From assembly GCA_021397835.1 (NCBI GenBank), contig JAJFZO010000896.1, positions 4,566,501-4,630,500 of the forward strand: a stretch of DNA of 64,000 bases, given 5' to 3'. This DNA is from Moringa oleifera. Its lineage: Eukaryota; Streptophyta; Magnoliopsida; Brassicales; Moringaceae. Shown one piece after another: positions 1 to 11,170 of this stretch. The number at the start of each line of letters is the position of its first letter. Position 1 is the stretch's first letter. The position numbers and the translations under genes were made by a program. The notes under the pieces were generated by a model, which saw only the letters and a list, made by a program, of their open reading frames with translations, made no database searches and was not told the origin of the DNA.

Positions 1-105
1 TAGAAAATGAAGTTACTGGACTGACATAAGTCTGAGGCTTGCCAACAGTCCGCCACAAAAGAAGCTTTCAAAACCTACTCTCTAGAAAATCTTCTAAGGT
101 GCATG
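1..105 (-). repeat. LTR fragment, window edge
   Basis: Partial antisense piece of the 0.6 kb LTR. The stretch with 'ccaacagtccgccac' and 'aaaatcttctaaggtgcat' parallels the sequence near 610-690 in the next LTR copy. It is cut by the window edge and followed by a few telomere-like heptamers up to 137. Confidence 0.55.
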
Positions 106-137
106 ATTTAAGAGTTGGTGTTTTGGGTTTAGGTTAA

Positions 138-741
138 TGATACTGTATTATGAAAGAACAGTATTTGAAATGGAATAATGTAATATACCTGAAAATTTTG
201 TTTGAAAAGTACAAAGCACAAGGTCAGACATATTTGAAGGAAAATAATAGATAAAAGGCTCACTATCAAGTTTAATTCCAAAGAGATACATAAATCATTA
301 TCTTAAGGACAATAAACGCAAATACAGAAACCTCACAACTCACTACTCAAAGAGATATAGATGAAACATCACCTCAGAAATATAGAGATGGAAGAGAGAA
401 CTCAAAGGAGTTTTGGCACATGCACTCAAAAGTCTTGGCTATCTTCTATGTTTAAAGCACAAAAATAAATACTAGTGCATGGAGCAACCCTTCATGTATA
501 GGAATTACGAAATAATTAAATTTTTGCTTATTACTAAATCATTCAATGCATTTCTTTGACAAAAAGAAGAGTTAGTGAGCTGAAACAAATCTCTCTTGAT
601 TACCTTCCAAGGTGCATACCAACTGTCCACCACTAAAAACCTTCCATAACTTTCTCTCTTGAATATCTTTCAAAGTGAATGCCAACTATCCATCATATAG
701 TGTCATGGGCTGAATGTGGTAATATGGGCACATTTGCGTTA
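138..741 (-). repeat. LTR-like element, near full length, antisense
   Basis: This 604-bp copy begins TGATACTGTATTATG and ends in a region matching the TGACACAAG start of the sense copies at 22589, 26517 and 54305 (here decayed to 'catttgcgtta'). Relative to the gag remnants, whose primer-binding site abuts the TATCA end, the sense orientation here is the minus strand. It stands alone in telomere-like DNA with no gag or pol beside it, so it is a solo or rearranged LTR. Boundaries come from comparison among copies. No clear target-site duplication is visible. Confidence 0.6.
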
Positions 742-3700
742 GTTAAAGTTTAGAGCTTAATGTTTTAGGTTTAGGTTAAGGGTTTACAAGCTTGGGTTTA
801 GGTTGAAGGGGTCAGGGGTTAACATTAAGGCTTTAAGGTTTAGTAATTACGACACCTATTGCTTATGATTTAAGGCGTAAGGTTTACAATTTAGATTTTA
901 GGGGTTTGGCATTAAGGGTTAAGACTTAGTGTTTTGCATTAAGGCCTCATGTTTAGGGTTTGGAGTTGGGGTTTGACTTTAGGATTTAGGGTTTAAAGTC
1001 TCGTGGTTTGATGCTAGAGGTTTGGATATAAGGTTTAGTAGTTATTATCAAATATTAAGAGTTTAAGAGTTCGGATTTACAATCTAGCTGTTTGGCATTA
1101 GTAGTTATGATTTAAGGTTTAGGTGGAGGGTTTAGGGATAATGATTAAGGATTAAAAGTTTAGAGGTCGGTTTGGGGATCAAAGTCTAGGTTTCAAGGTT
1201 TAGCATTAGTAGTTATGGTTAAATTTTGTGGTTTTGGAATTAGAGCTTAGGGGTTAGGGTATAAGAGTTAGGCTTTAGGATTTGGTGATTATAATTTATG
1301 GATTAGCTTCTATGGTTTAGCATTTATGGGTTAAGGGTTAAGGATCATGTTTTAAGGTTTATCGGTTACATGTTAGGTTTAGGATTTAGTGTTTGAGGTT
1401 TATGGTTTAGGGTTTAGAATTTAGGTTTTGGGTTTAGACTCCAAGGCTTGAGGTTTAGGGTTAAGCATTTAGGTGTTATGATTTAGGATTTAGTGCTTAT
1501 GAGTTAGGCTTTAGTGATTAGGGTTTCGAATTTAGGGGTTAATGGGTTAAGGTTTTAGGTTTAGTGGCTCAGTATAATTTCTTTAGGTTTAGGGTTTAAG
1601 GTTTAAAATTTGGGATTAAGGCTTTATTGTTAGGCTTAGAGTTAATGACTTAGGGCTTTGAGATGTTGGTTGAGAATTAAATGTTATGGATTAGTACTAG
1701 GGGTTAGGATTTAGAATTTTAGTGTTTGAGATTAGGATTTAAGGATTAAATTTTGGGGTTTTGGTTAAACATTACTAGTTTATGGGTCAGAGTTTAGAGA
1801 TAAAGCTTTCGGATTTAAGGTTTAAGGTTTAGGAGTTTAGATTTAAGGATTGCTTAGATTTCACAATTTAGGGTTTAGTGGTATAGGTTTTGAATTTATG
1901 GTTTTGAGTTTTAGGGTTAGTGTCTAAGAGTTAGGGTTTAGGATTTGGGGGTTACGTCTTATGAGTTAGAGTTTTGTGAGGTTTATGGGTTATTGTTTAA
2001 GGTTTACGAGTTAAGGGTTAAGGTTTGGGTTTTAAGAGTTAGGATTTAAGGTTTAAGAATGAAGATTTGGGCTTTTGTGTTTAAGGTTTTAGGGTTTGGG
2101 TGTAGGGCTTTAGGCATTAGCATTTTAGATTTAGGGTTGGAATTTGAGAATTATGATTTAGGGTTTAGTAGTTTAAGTTTAGAGATTAGGGGTTATGGTT
2201 TAGAATTTAGGGATTTAGGGTTATGGTTTTAGGTTTAGGGATTTGGAGTTTAAGATTTAAGGGTTATGATCTTGGATTTTAGGATTAGAAATTAGGGTTG
2301 AGGGGTTAGGATAAAGTTTGGGGTTTTACAATTTCACATATGGTGTTAGGGTTCAAGGTGTTAGTTTTCATGGTTAGCGTGAGTTGGGGTTTAGGTGTTA
2401 GTTTAGGAATCTAAGAGTTAAGGGTTAGGGTCTTGAGGCTGCGGGTTAGGGCATAAAGGTTTATATTTAAAGGGTTAGGGTTCTAGGTTTAGGATTAGGG
2501 TATAAGAGTCCACGTTTAAAGGGTTAAAGTTTTGGATTTAGAGATTAAGGTTTACGATTTATGTTGCAATTTTGGGTTTAAGATTTAGGGTTTAGGAATT
2601 AGTTTTAATTTAGGGTTGAAAGTTTATGGATTATGGTATGTGTTTATGGTTATGAGTTATGGGTTAAAGATTTGCTAGGATTTTGGGTATAAGCATTAGG
2701 AGTTAGGTTTAGCACTCAGGGTTTCAAGTGTAGCATTTAGGGTTAGCCTAGATGGATTGGGAATTAGGTTTTAAGAGTTAGGTGTTAGCATTTAGTGTTT
2801 AGGGTTTAAGGTGTGGGGTTTAGGAATTAGAGGTTAGGTTTTTGGATTTTGGGTATAGGGGTTAAAGTTATATTAGGATTTAGAGGTTAATGTTAGGGTT
2901 TAAGGTTTAGTGGTTAAGGTTCAAGTGTATAGAGTTTAGGGGTTAGAGATTAAGGCTTAAGGTTTAGGGTTTTAGAATTAATGTTTAAGTGGTAGGGTTT
3001 AAGGTTTAAGAGTAAGAGCAATTTAGGGGTTTAGGGTTTAAGTTTCAAGATTTAGGGATTATGGTTTAAGGTTTGTTGTTTAATAGATACGGTTTAGGAC
3101 TTATTGTTCAAGGTTTATGGTCTAAGGTTTTGGGCTTCAAGTTTATGAGTGTCTAGCGGTTAGACTTTAGAGATTAAGGTTTAGGGGTTAAAAGTTAGTG
3201 TTTAAGGTTTAGGGTGTATAGTTTGAGGGTTAAGATTTTAGAGTTAGGGTTAAGGGTTTAAGGTGTAGGTTTACAATTCAGGGGTTAGAGTTTGGTTAAG
3301 GTTTAGATTGAGGATTTTAGGATTAGCATTTTGTGTGTTAGGGTTGCAATGGAAAGTTTAAGGTTTCGGGATTAAGGTTTAGCGGTTAGGGGTTTGGGCT
3401 TATGGTTAAGGGTTCTAGGTTTGGGTTCGGAGTTCATAAATTAGGGGTTATGATTTTGTGTTTTAGTGTTTGGCTTTGTGGTTAATATATTGTTTAGGGT
3501 TTAGTGATTATTACGTTTTGTGTTAGGGTTTAAGGTTTGGGTTTATGGTTTAAAGTTTAGGTTTTAAGGGTTAAGGCTTGGTTTTAGGCTTGAGTTTATG
3601 ATTTAAGGTTTAGGGGTAAGAATGTAAGGGTTAAGGCTCACGGCTAAAGGTTTAGAGTTTAGGGTTCAAAATTTTTACATTAAGTTTTGTGGTTTAGGAT

Positions 3701-4586
3701 TAAAGATTTATGGTTTAGGTTTTATTGATTACGATTTATGGTTTAACAGTTAGAGGTTTAAATTTATGGTTTAGGGCTAAGGGATTATTATTCTTATGGT
3801 TTAAAGTTTAGGATTAGGGGTTAGCATTTGAGGTTTAAGGATTAAGATTTACAATTTAGGGTTTATGGTTTAGTGTTTAAGGTTGATGGTGTAAGGTATT
3901 AAGATTAAGGTTTAAGGTATGGGTGTTGGTTAGGATTTAAGGCGCAGATTAGATGCTGGGTTTAGTGGTTTAGCGTTTGGGGTTTATGGGTTAGTTGTGG
4001 AGGTTTAGGTTTAGAGGCTAGGGTGTAGGGTTCAAGCTTTAAGGATTAACGGATAGGTTTTCGGATTTAAAGTTGGTGGTTTACCTTTAGGGGTGGAGAT
4101 ATAGGTTTAGGGTTTATGGGTTTATGGTTTCAAGTTTAGGGTGCTTACTTTCAAGTTTACTAGGTTAAGTTTTAGTGTTTAGGTTTTTTGGTTTAGGGTT
4201 GAGAGTTTAGGCAATAAAGGTTATGGATTGAGGATTAGGGGTTAGGGTCTAGAGTTTGGAGTTTAGGATTTAAGATTTAAGATTTAAGAGTTTCAATTTA
4301 GGTTTAGAGCTTAGCAGTTATGTTTAGTATTTAGGGTTTAAAGTTTTGGGTTTAGAGCTTAGAGGTTATGATTTAGTATTTAGGGTTTAAAGTTTAAAGT
4401 TTAGCGTTTAAAAGTTATGGTTTATGATTTAGAGTTTAGGGATTACGATTTAAGGTTAAGGTACAGGGTGTAAGGTTAGAGTATAGAGATTAGAATTTAG
4501 AATTTAGGATTTAGCATTTAGTGTTTAAGGCAAAGCTTAGGGCTTGAGATATAGGGATTTAGCAATTTGGATTTAAAGTTTAGATT
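742..4586 (+). repeat. Degenerate telomere-like array, family 1, G-rich on + strand
   Basis: About 3.8 kb of variants of TTTAGGG (ggtttagg, gggttaag, tttaggat and so on) with units of 6 to 8 bp. There is almost no C on this strand, giving extreme strand asymmetry. Perfect consecutive heptamers are few, so this is an old interstitial array and not a functional telomere. About 1757-4400 is closely matched by 43855-46378. No gene is seen in it. Confidence 0.85.
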
Positions 4587-6332
4587 TAATTGGGCTTGAT
4601 AAAAATTAGGCTTAACATATAATTGGACTTAAAAATGAAATGAGCCTAATAAATAATTAAGCCTTATGTATAACTGAGTGTAACATTTAATTGAACCCAA
4701 CAATTCATTAGTCCTCACAATTTGTTAGGATTAAATAACTAATTGAGCTTAGGATTCTATTGGTTTTAATAACAAAAAAGTAGATTTAATATATAATCTA
4801 ACTTAATAAATAATTAGACTTAATATATAATTCAATCTAAATTAAAATATTAAACCTAACAATTAGTTGAGCCTATAACTAATTAGGCTAGGATTTAATT
4901 CTACCTAAAAATTAGATGAGTCTAATATCTAATTGTACTTCATACAAAATGGGGCCAAATAACAAAGTGGGCCTAATAAATAACTATATATATAATATAA
5001 TTAAGACTAACAATTAATTAGATCTTATAATGAATTAGGCCTAAGATTTAATTGCAACTAAGAATTAATTTGGCCTAAAACTCAATTGGACCTAACAAAA
5101 CATTGCAATTGATATTTAATTGATGTAAATAATTTGACTTAGTATATATTTGTGCATAATAACGAAGTTGGCTTAATACACAATTAGCTCTAAGAATATA
5201 ATTAAACCTCAATTATAATTAGACTCAAGATATGATTAGGTCTTATAAATAATCGGTCTAATAGATAATTAGATTTAATAATAAATTGTAGTGCTTAAGA
5301 CATTATCGGATCTAATAGATAATTAGACATAATAATAAATTATAGTGTTTCAAATATAATTGAGTCTAATAGATAATTAGACTTAATAACAAATTGTAGT
5401 GTTTAAGATATAATTGGGTCTATCGTGCATCAAACAGAGAATGAATTGAACCATAAAATAATTAGGTGTATATTGTACATGAGCTTAATATGTTACTGAA
5501 GAAGCAAGTTATTACATCAAATAATTAATTACACCTATAATTTATTTGAGTCTAATAAAAAACTTGTATTTAATACATAACTAGGTTTAAGATAGAAATG
5601 TGCCTAATAAATAATTGAGTCCAATGTGTAATTGAACCCAAATATTAATTAGACATAACAATTCATCAAACCTCACAGTCAACTGAGCCTCGAAATTAAT
5701 TAAGTTTAATAAAAAATAAAATTAATATATAATTTAATTTTAAAATAATTAAATTTAATATATAATTAGACTTATTAAAATATTAAACTTAAAATGTAAT
5801 TGAGCATAAATATTAATTGAAGCGAGTAAACAATTTGAGTCTAACAATTAATTTAGCTTAAAATATAGTTGAGTACGATAATTAACTTGATATAAGGTAT
5901 AATTGAACAATTGAGTTTACCGAAAAATTTGATTGAGCCTAACATTTTCTATGCTTAATATATAATTGGCCCAAAGAACTAAATGAATATATTCAATAAT
6001 TAAGCGCAACAATTCATTGAGCAAATAATTTGTTGGGTCGAACAATTAATTAAGCTTAGTATTTATTTGGGTTTAAAAATTGAGCTTTGTATGTGATTGC
6101 GCTTGATAAATAATTAGGCTTGAAATATAGTTTAACAAAATAATTAACTAAGATATAATTAGGTCTAAGATGTAATTGAGCCAATAATTAATCAACTTTA
6201 ATAGTTATCCAAGATTTAATTGTGACCAAAACTTAAATAGAATTAAGATTTTATTAAACTTAACATATAATTAGGCTTAATAAAAAAAAGGACTTAATGT
6301 ATAATTGAGTATAAAAATGAAGTACTCTAATA
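4587..6332 (+). repeat. 17-bp AT-rich satellite, forward orientation
   Basis: Tandem degenerate units, roughly TAATTGAGCCTAATAAA. Register is kept at 17 bp over many successive units, with occasional 16 or 18 bp units. The start is a sharp change from family 1 telomere-like DNA and is the same junction seen at 34426 and 61407, so these three blocks are copies of one ancestral junction. Confidence 0.85.
5258..5419 (+). repeat. 54-bp higher-order repeat, three copies
   Basis: Inside the 17-bp satellite, three consecutive 54-bp units begin with CTAATAGATAATT at 5258, 5312 and 5366, each carrying a 'aaattgtagtg'-type middle. The exact spacing of 54 bp marks a local amplification of about three basic units. 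Confidence 0.8.
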
Positions 6333-6612
6333 AATGTATTGGGCTAATCAAAATAATTATCAACAGAGGTTACCTTCAAACTTTGAGATGTCAAAATTTG
6401 TGCTGTGTATGTTCTATCACATCTTGTTATCTATACCTTGCATAGTATCTACCCAAGTTTTTCGGTTGAGTTGTGTTATCATTAGAATCAAACTCTTGAG
6501 CTTCATTATCATCCTTGTCATCTTTCAAGCTGTAACCTTAAGGGTGACATCATCACCATCATTACTTCCTTCACTAGTAACTTCTTTTTTCCATCTTGCC
6601 ATGATCTCTAAC
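6333..6612 (-). pseudogene. Ty3/gypsy gag N-terminal fragment
   Basis: Read on the minus strand this resembles the gag leader seen better at 24485-24727: an acidic stretch (DNEAQ then FDSND) followed by an LGRY-ARYR motif and a stop. Frame is broken and the piece ends abruptly in the 17-bp satellite at 6333. The retained PBS-like sequence (tctaatacca) at 6618-6627 and LTR half on its right show it is the start of the same element type. It cannot be functional. Confidence 0.6.
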
Positions 6613-7062
6613 CTGATGTCTAATACCAAACCGATACTATATCATGATGGAACAATATTTAGAATGAAAATTATATAATTGTTGAAAATTTTGTTTGGAA
6701 AGCACAAGAACAAGTTTAAAAATTTTGAGTAAAAATTGGAATAAAAGACTCACCATCGAGTTTAATATCAAAGGGATACAAAAATTCACAACCCAAAGCA
6801 CAACAAACGAGGATACAAAAACATCTCATAACTTATGACTTAAAGGGAAATAATTGAACACCACCCTAAGAGATATAAAGTTGTTTCTTACTACTCAATG
6901 GCTTCCAACCAAAGAGAGATAGAGTTGTTCCTTACTGCTTAATGGCTCCAAACCAAAAAGATACAGAGATAAAAGAGAGAACTCAAAGAGTTTCTGCAAA
7001 TGCAATCAAAGTCTAAGTTTTTCTTCTAAGTCCAAAGTATGAAAATATATAATAATGCATGG
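6613..7062 (-). repeat. LTR half (antisense arm of fold-back unit) with decayed PBS
   Basis: Starts with a decayed initiator-Met primer-binding site (tctaatacca), then the LTR from its TATCA end inward ('catgatggaacaatattt'). It breaks off at TGCATGG (7056-7062), where a full LTR would continue but telomere-like DNA begins instead. The same breakpoint occurs in all the half LTRs. Confidence 0.7.
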
Positions 7063-7880
7063 TGTCTAGGGTTCAGGTATTAGCGTATAGGATCAATTAA
7101 AGGTTGTAGGATTTTAGGGTCTTAGGTCTATGATCTAAGGTTTTAGGTTCTAGGGTTTAAGGTTTTATGATTTTATGATTTTAGGGATTTAGGACCTAGG
7201 GACTAAGGTGTATGGTCTACGCTCTAAGGTTTAAGTTTATTATTTATGTTTCTAAGGTTTTAGGTTTGGAGTTTTTGGGCCTAAGGTCTAGGTTTCAGGT
7301 TTTAGAGTTTTAAGTTTTAGGATTTCAGGATTTAGGGTATAGTGTTTAGGTTTCTAAGGTCTTGGGTCTGAATCAGGGTCTAGGGCCAATGTTTTAGGTT
7401 TTTGTTTTTTACAGTTTTTGGCTTTAAGGTTTTAAGATTTTATAATTTTAGGGTTTTTGGTCATGGTTTAGGGCTTGGGATTCAGGATTTAGGTTTCCAA
7501 GGTCAAGGTCTAGATTTTGTAGTCTAGGCTTTAGGGTTTAAGTTTTAGATTTTAAGGTTTAGGGTTTAGGGTCTAAGGTCTAAGGTCTCAGGTTTTAGGG
7601 TTTAGGTTCTAAGGTTTAAGGTCTAGGGTTTTAGGATCTACAATCTAGGGTTTAGGGTATCATTCTTGTGATTTAGGCTTTTAAGGTCTTAGATATATGG
7701 TTTTAGGATCTAAAGACTAAGCTTTAGGGATTTAAAGTTTTACAGTCAAGAGTCTCAAGTTTAAGGCCTAGGGTTTCAATGCTTTGGAGTTTTAGATTTT
7801 TAAGGTTTTAATGTTTTGCAGTTTTAAAATTTTAGGGTTTTAAGGTCTAGGGTCTATTTACGATGTGGGGTCTAGGATCT
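7063..7880 (+). repeat. Telomere-like array, family 2, G-rich on + strand
   Basis: Degenerate TTTAGGG variants enriched in 'ggtctaggg', 'ttttagg' and 'ggtctaagg'. It is flanked by LTR halves in opposite orientations, making a stem-loop-like unit with its neighbours. No gene is seen. Confidence 0.8.
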
Positions 7881-8066
7881 AACACACCCTTATCACTCTT
7901 TGGGTTTTCCCTTTTATCATCATATCTCTTTGGTTAGAAGCCTTTGAGAGTGAGAAACATCTTTGTATCTCTTAGGGTAGTGCTAATTTGTGACCTTTTG
8001 AGTAGTGAGTTTTGAGGTTCTACATCATTACCATTCCAAACACAGTTCCATCTTAATACAATATCA
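7881..8066 (+). repeat. LTR half (sense arm), internally deleted
   Basis: Sense-orientation LTR segment from 'atcactctttgggtt' to ATATCA. Compared with 22139-22476 it lacks roughly 100 or more bases between 'gaggttctacatc' and 'attaccattccaaac'. The same deletion is present at 46751-46936, so both derive from one ancestor. Confidence 0.7.
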
Positions 8067-8560
8067 TATATTATTGAAATCAATCTAATTCATATGCATA
8101 AATTCATTCACACATATTAATGAGATAAGAAAAATGTTTCATCTTGAAAAAAAAAAATCTATAATGTATTACTCAAGACAATTGTAAAGTGGTTCTTAAG
8201 ACCTTGATGGTCGGCACTGTAATGTGGTGGTCTTCGTTGCAATCATAATTTATGGAGAGCTGAGGGAGAAATTATCGATGGATCAAAAGAATAACTAACC
8301 TTGTGGTAGGTGTTCATGGTGGTGGATGCGAAAAAGTGTAGTGAGTTGATGATTAAAGGAGGGATTGAAAAAGAAACTCATATTCTCGATCTTTCTCTCT
8401 CTTTATCTAAATTTAAGAGATATTTGGTATCATTATAATTGAGGAAAATAAAAAGTTATGTATGGGAAAGAAAAATTTCTTATCATGCTTTCTATAAATA
8501 AAAAATGGTCGTTGTATAGAATAATAAGAGAAAAAGAGAATCATTTTTTGATTTAAATTA
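8067..8560. other. Low-copy segment, possible remnant of a gene 5' end
   Basis: Starts immediately after the LTR arm end (ATATCA) and is not made of the satellite units. GC content is somewhat higher than the surroundings, and a CT-rich run (ctttctctctctttatct) lies at about 8390-8408. It is repeated at 46937-47520. On the minus strand a short possible first exon is visible at 8300-8317. I do not recognise a protein. Confidence 0.5.
8293..8317 (-). other. Possible six-codon first exon followed by splice-donor-like site
   Basis: Minus strand reads ATG plus five codons (MNTYHK) then AAG|GTTAGTT, a plausible plant 5' splice site. The copy at 47175-47177 reads MNTHHK with AAG|GTCAGTT. No downstream exon is visible, so this may be a captured gene fragment or chance. 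Confidence 0.2.
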
Positions 8561-9013
8561 TTTTTATAATAAATTAATGCTAAATAAGTGATTGTTGAAG
8601 AAAATGATAAGAGAAAAGGGGGTCATTTTTTTTTGCTTTATTTTTACTTTTTTTTCAAAAAACATTCTGATTTTTTAAATTTTCTTGTAGTTTTTTTATT
8701 TTACCATTTATTTGCAAAAAATTTTTAATGACTCCCTACTTTTTATTTTTTATCATTTTTATTACTTTTGAAATTTGTATTTTTATTTTGCTAAAATTTT
8801 TTATATTCTACTTAAAATTTTTTTATTTTAATTATTTTTATTACAATTATGATTTATGATTGTCATTATTGACATTATCTTTTATTATTATTATTATTAC
8901 AATTGTGATTTATGATTTTTATTATTGATATTATTATTATTATTACTACTACTACTACTACAACAATTATGATTTATGATTCTTATTATTGACATTATCT
9001 TTCTTTTCATTAG
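8561..9013 (+). repeat. AT-rich DNA and TTATTA minisatellite, left part
   Basis: T-rich sequence leads into three copies of a unit containing 'acaattatgatttatgatt' then 'ttattattgacatta', starting near 8842, 8898 and 8961 and separated by variable TTA or CTA runs. The array is interrupted by the MITE-like element at 9014. Confidence 0.75.
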
Positions 9014-9555
9014 GGTAAATATCATTTAAATTCTTATGTTTTACCCTCTCTTTCCAATCAAATCTTTATTTTTAAAAAGTATCCAAACAAACCTTAATAT
9101 TTTAATTTTTCTTAAAATTAAACTTATTAAAAAATTTAAATGTTAAAAATATTCAAATTAGAGATATTTTTACAATGAATTTTGATTTATAATTTTTTTG
9201 AATGTAATAAAATATTTAAGCTATCATCATAAAAAATTTTAAAAATTTTGAAGTATCGAAAATATTTTTTTTAAAAAAAACTATACCATTAAAAATTTAA
9301 AAAATTCATAAAAAATACTTAATTAGTCAAAAGAATTTCAAATTTGAGAAATAAAATCAAAATAAAATGTAAAATCTATTTGAGAAGTTTTTAGTAATTT
9401 GTAACAATGAAAAAATCATTAATTTTTCATAATCATTTTGAGTCAAGTTTAATTTGGACAAAATTAATAAATCAGAGTCTGTTTGGATACGTTTTAAAAG
9501 TTAGTGCTTGATTGGAAAGATAATGTTAAACTCAAGATTTTAAATGATATTTACC
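9014..9555. mobile_element. MITE-like element with terminal inverted repeats of about 80 bp
   Basis: 542 bp bounded by GGTAAATATCATTTAAA at 9014 and its inverse complement ending at 9555. The inverted similarity continues inward for about 80 bp, including 'ctttccaatcaa' and 'gtatccaaaca' on both sides. There is no coding capacity, so it is non-autonomous. It sits inside the minisatellite. Flanks (tttcattag / tttattatt) do not give a clean target-site duplication, so the superfamily is undecided; long TIRs starting GG would fit a Mutator-like element. A second copy lies at 47828. Confidence 0.75.
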
Positions 9556-9602
9556 TTTATTATTATTATTACAATTATGATTTATGATTCTTATGATTGA
9601 CA

Positions 9603-9645
<43 letters not shown>

Positions 9646-9734
9646 TACAATTATGATTTATGATTCTTATTATTGACATTATCTTTATTGTTATTATTAT
9701 CATTACAATTATGATTTATGATTCTTATTATGGA

Positions 9735-9770
<36 letters not shown>

Positions 9771-9900
9771 TACTACTACTACAATTATGATTTATGATTT
9801 TTATTATTGACATTATCTTTATTATTATTAATATCTTCATCATCATCATAATTATTATTGTTATTATTATTATTACTACTACTATTCTCACCAGCAAGCA
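9556..9900 (+). repeat. TTATTA minisatellite, right part
   Basis: Four more units of the 'acaattatgatttatgatt' minisatellite near 9570, 9646, 9703 and 9780, with long pure TTA runs and short CTA runs. Minus-strand ORFs here are Asn/Ile homopolymers from the microsatellite and not genes. Confidence 0.8.
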
Positions 9901-11170
9901 TATTTGAATTTGAATTTTCATTCTTTCAATAATTTGTAATGATAATATCAAAAAATAAAAAAATTATTATATTATATATTAAACTATTCATTGTATTATG
10001 GTATTTGGTCAAATGCTAACCTTTTTCTTAATGATACATTATGAACATAATAAAAATTAATTAAAAAAATAAAGTATTGCCTATATGATAACTTCCATGT
10101 GAAATACATGAAAGAAGTGCATGAGAAGCGAGTGTTGTATATACTTTGTCTTTTTTATTTAATTTTTTTTAATTTTTTTTTGAATTTCATTTTGAGAATA
10201 TTGATGTATTGAGAAGAAATAATAAGAAGCAATATTTATTTGAAGTTGAATATAAAAAATATTGTGTTTTCTAGAATTAATTTTTAATAGTATTGATTGT
10301 CAACTTGATTTAGTTAATAATTATTCACGTAAATATCAACCAAGTGCATAAATTAAAAAAAACTTTAATTCTAAATTTAAATAGTTTATTTTTAAAATAT
10401 TAGGTGATTAATATGTATCATTGTCAGCTCTATAATTTTTGATTCAAAACAAACAAATTTGTACAGTTAAATAAAAATTTTGCAGAAAAAAAAACCATAG
10501 TTTTATACTGTTTAATTTTATAAAGTTAAATGAGATCTAAAGATCATTGAATTAGTGAAAATGGTTAATCTAATATTATAATATTTTTTTATATCCTTAT
10601 TCTCATGTTTGATTAAAAGATAATATCAAAAGTATTTAATTTTAAATTTAATTATATTTCATAAAATTTTAATTTATCTAATTATAATTTTTAATATTAT
10701 GTATATAATTTTATCAAGAGTGACATTAATAATTCAATAATTAATATTAAGATCAAAAGAACGTTGCATATTCACATTTTTTAGTCAAGCTTTTACATTT
10801 GTTTTTTACCAACTCTACACATAAAACATCTATTTGGTCTAAGTCAACTTATTTTTGTTTTTATTTTTATAAAAGAACAACTCAAATTAGTGACTTTGTA
10901 CAATAGATTTTAAATTTAAGATTTTTCAGAAACATGAAATATGGAACAAAAAAGTCAAAATTTTTGAGTATCAAAAATATATTTTTAAAAATTTTTGAAA
11001 CATATTTTTTTGGTGATAGCTTGAATATTTATTTGCATTTGCAAATTTGAAAATAAAGTTCAACGTACAATATCTTTCATTTAAATAATCTATTTTGAAA
11101 CATTGAAGATAATTTAAATTTAGACTCAATTAAAAAGTTTGTATGTAAAGTTGATGAAAAAAAACTTGAT
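9901..11170. other. AT-rich intergenic filler, no gene seen
   Basis: No satellite periodicity and no ORF of note. Around 10915-11060 the inverse complement resembles the interior of the MITE-like element ('aagctatca' followed by A-rich sequence), so a diverged, inverted relative may be buried here. Otherwise I see nothing specific. Confidence 0.5.

Noticed and set aside
742..4586. A functional chromosome end
   Set aside because: Heptamers are heavily mutated, arrays occur in both orientations and are buried between satellites and LTRs.
4587..6332. CRISPR-like array
   Set aside because: Regular short units, but there are no unique spacers and the context is a plant satellite.
6334..6678. Open reading frame of 114 codons on the plus strand
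   Set aside because: It is antisense to a gag remnant and LTR end, starts in satellite, and has no counterpart frame in the sister copies.
138..8066. A complete LTR retrotransposon bounded by the LTR pieces
   Set aside because: The pieces are in opposite orientations, no polypurine tract, pol genes or target-site duplication can be found, and the gag piece is a stub.
9709..9951. Minus-strand frame rich in Asn and Ile
   Set aside because: Product of TTATTA microsatellite translation; low complexity only.
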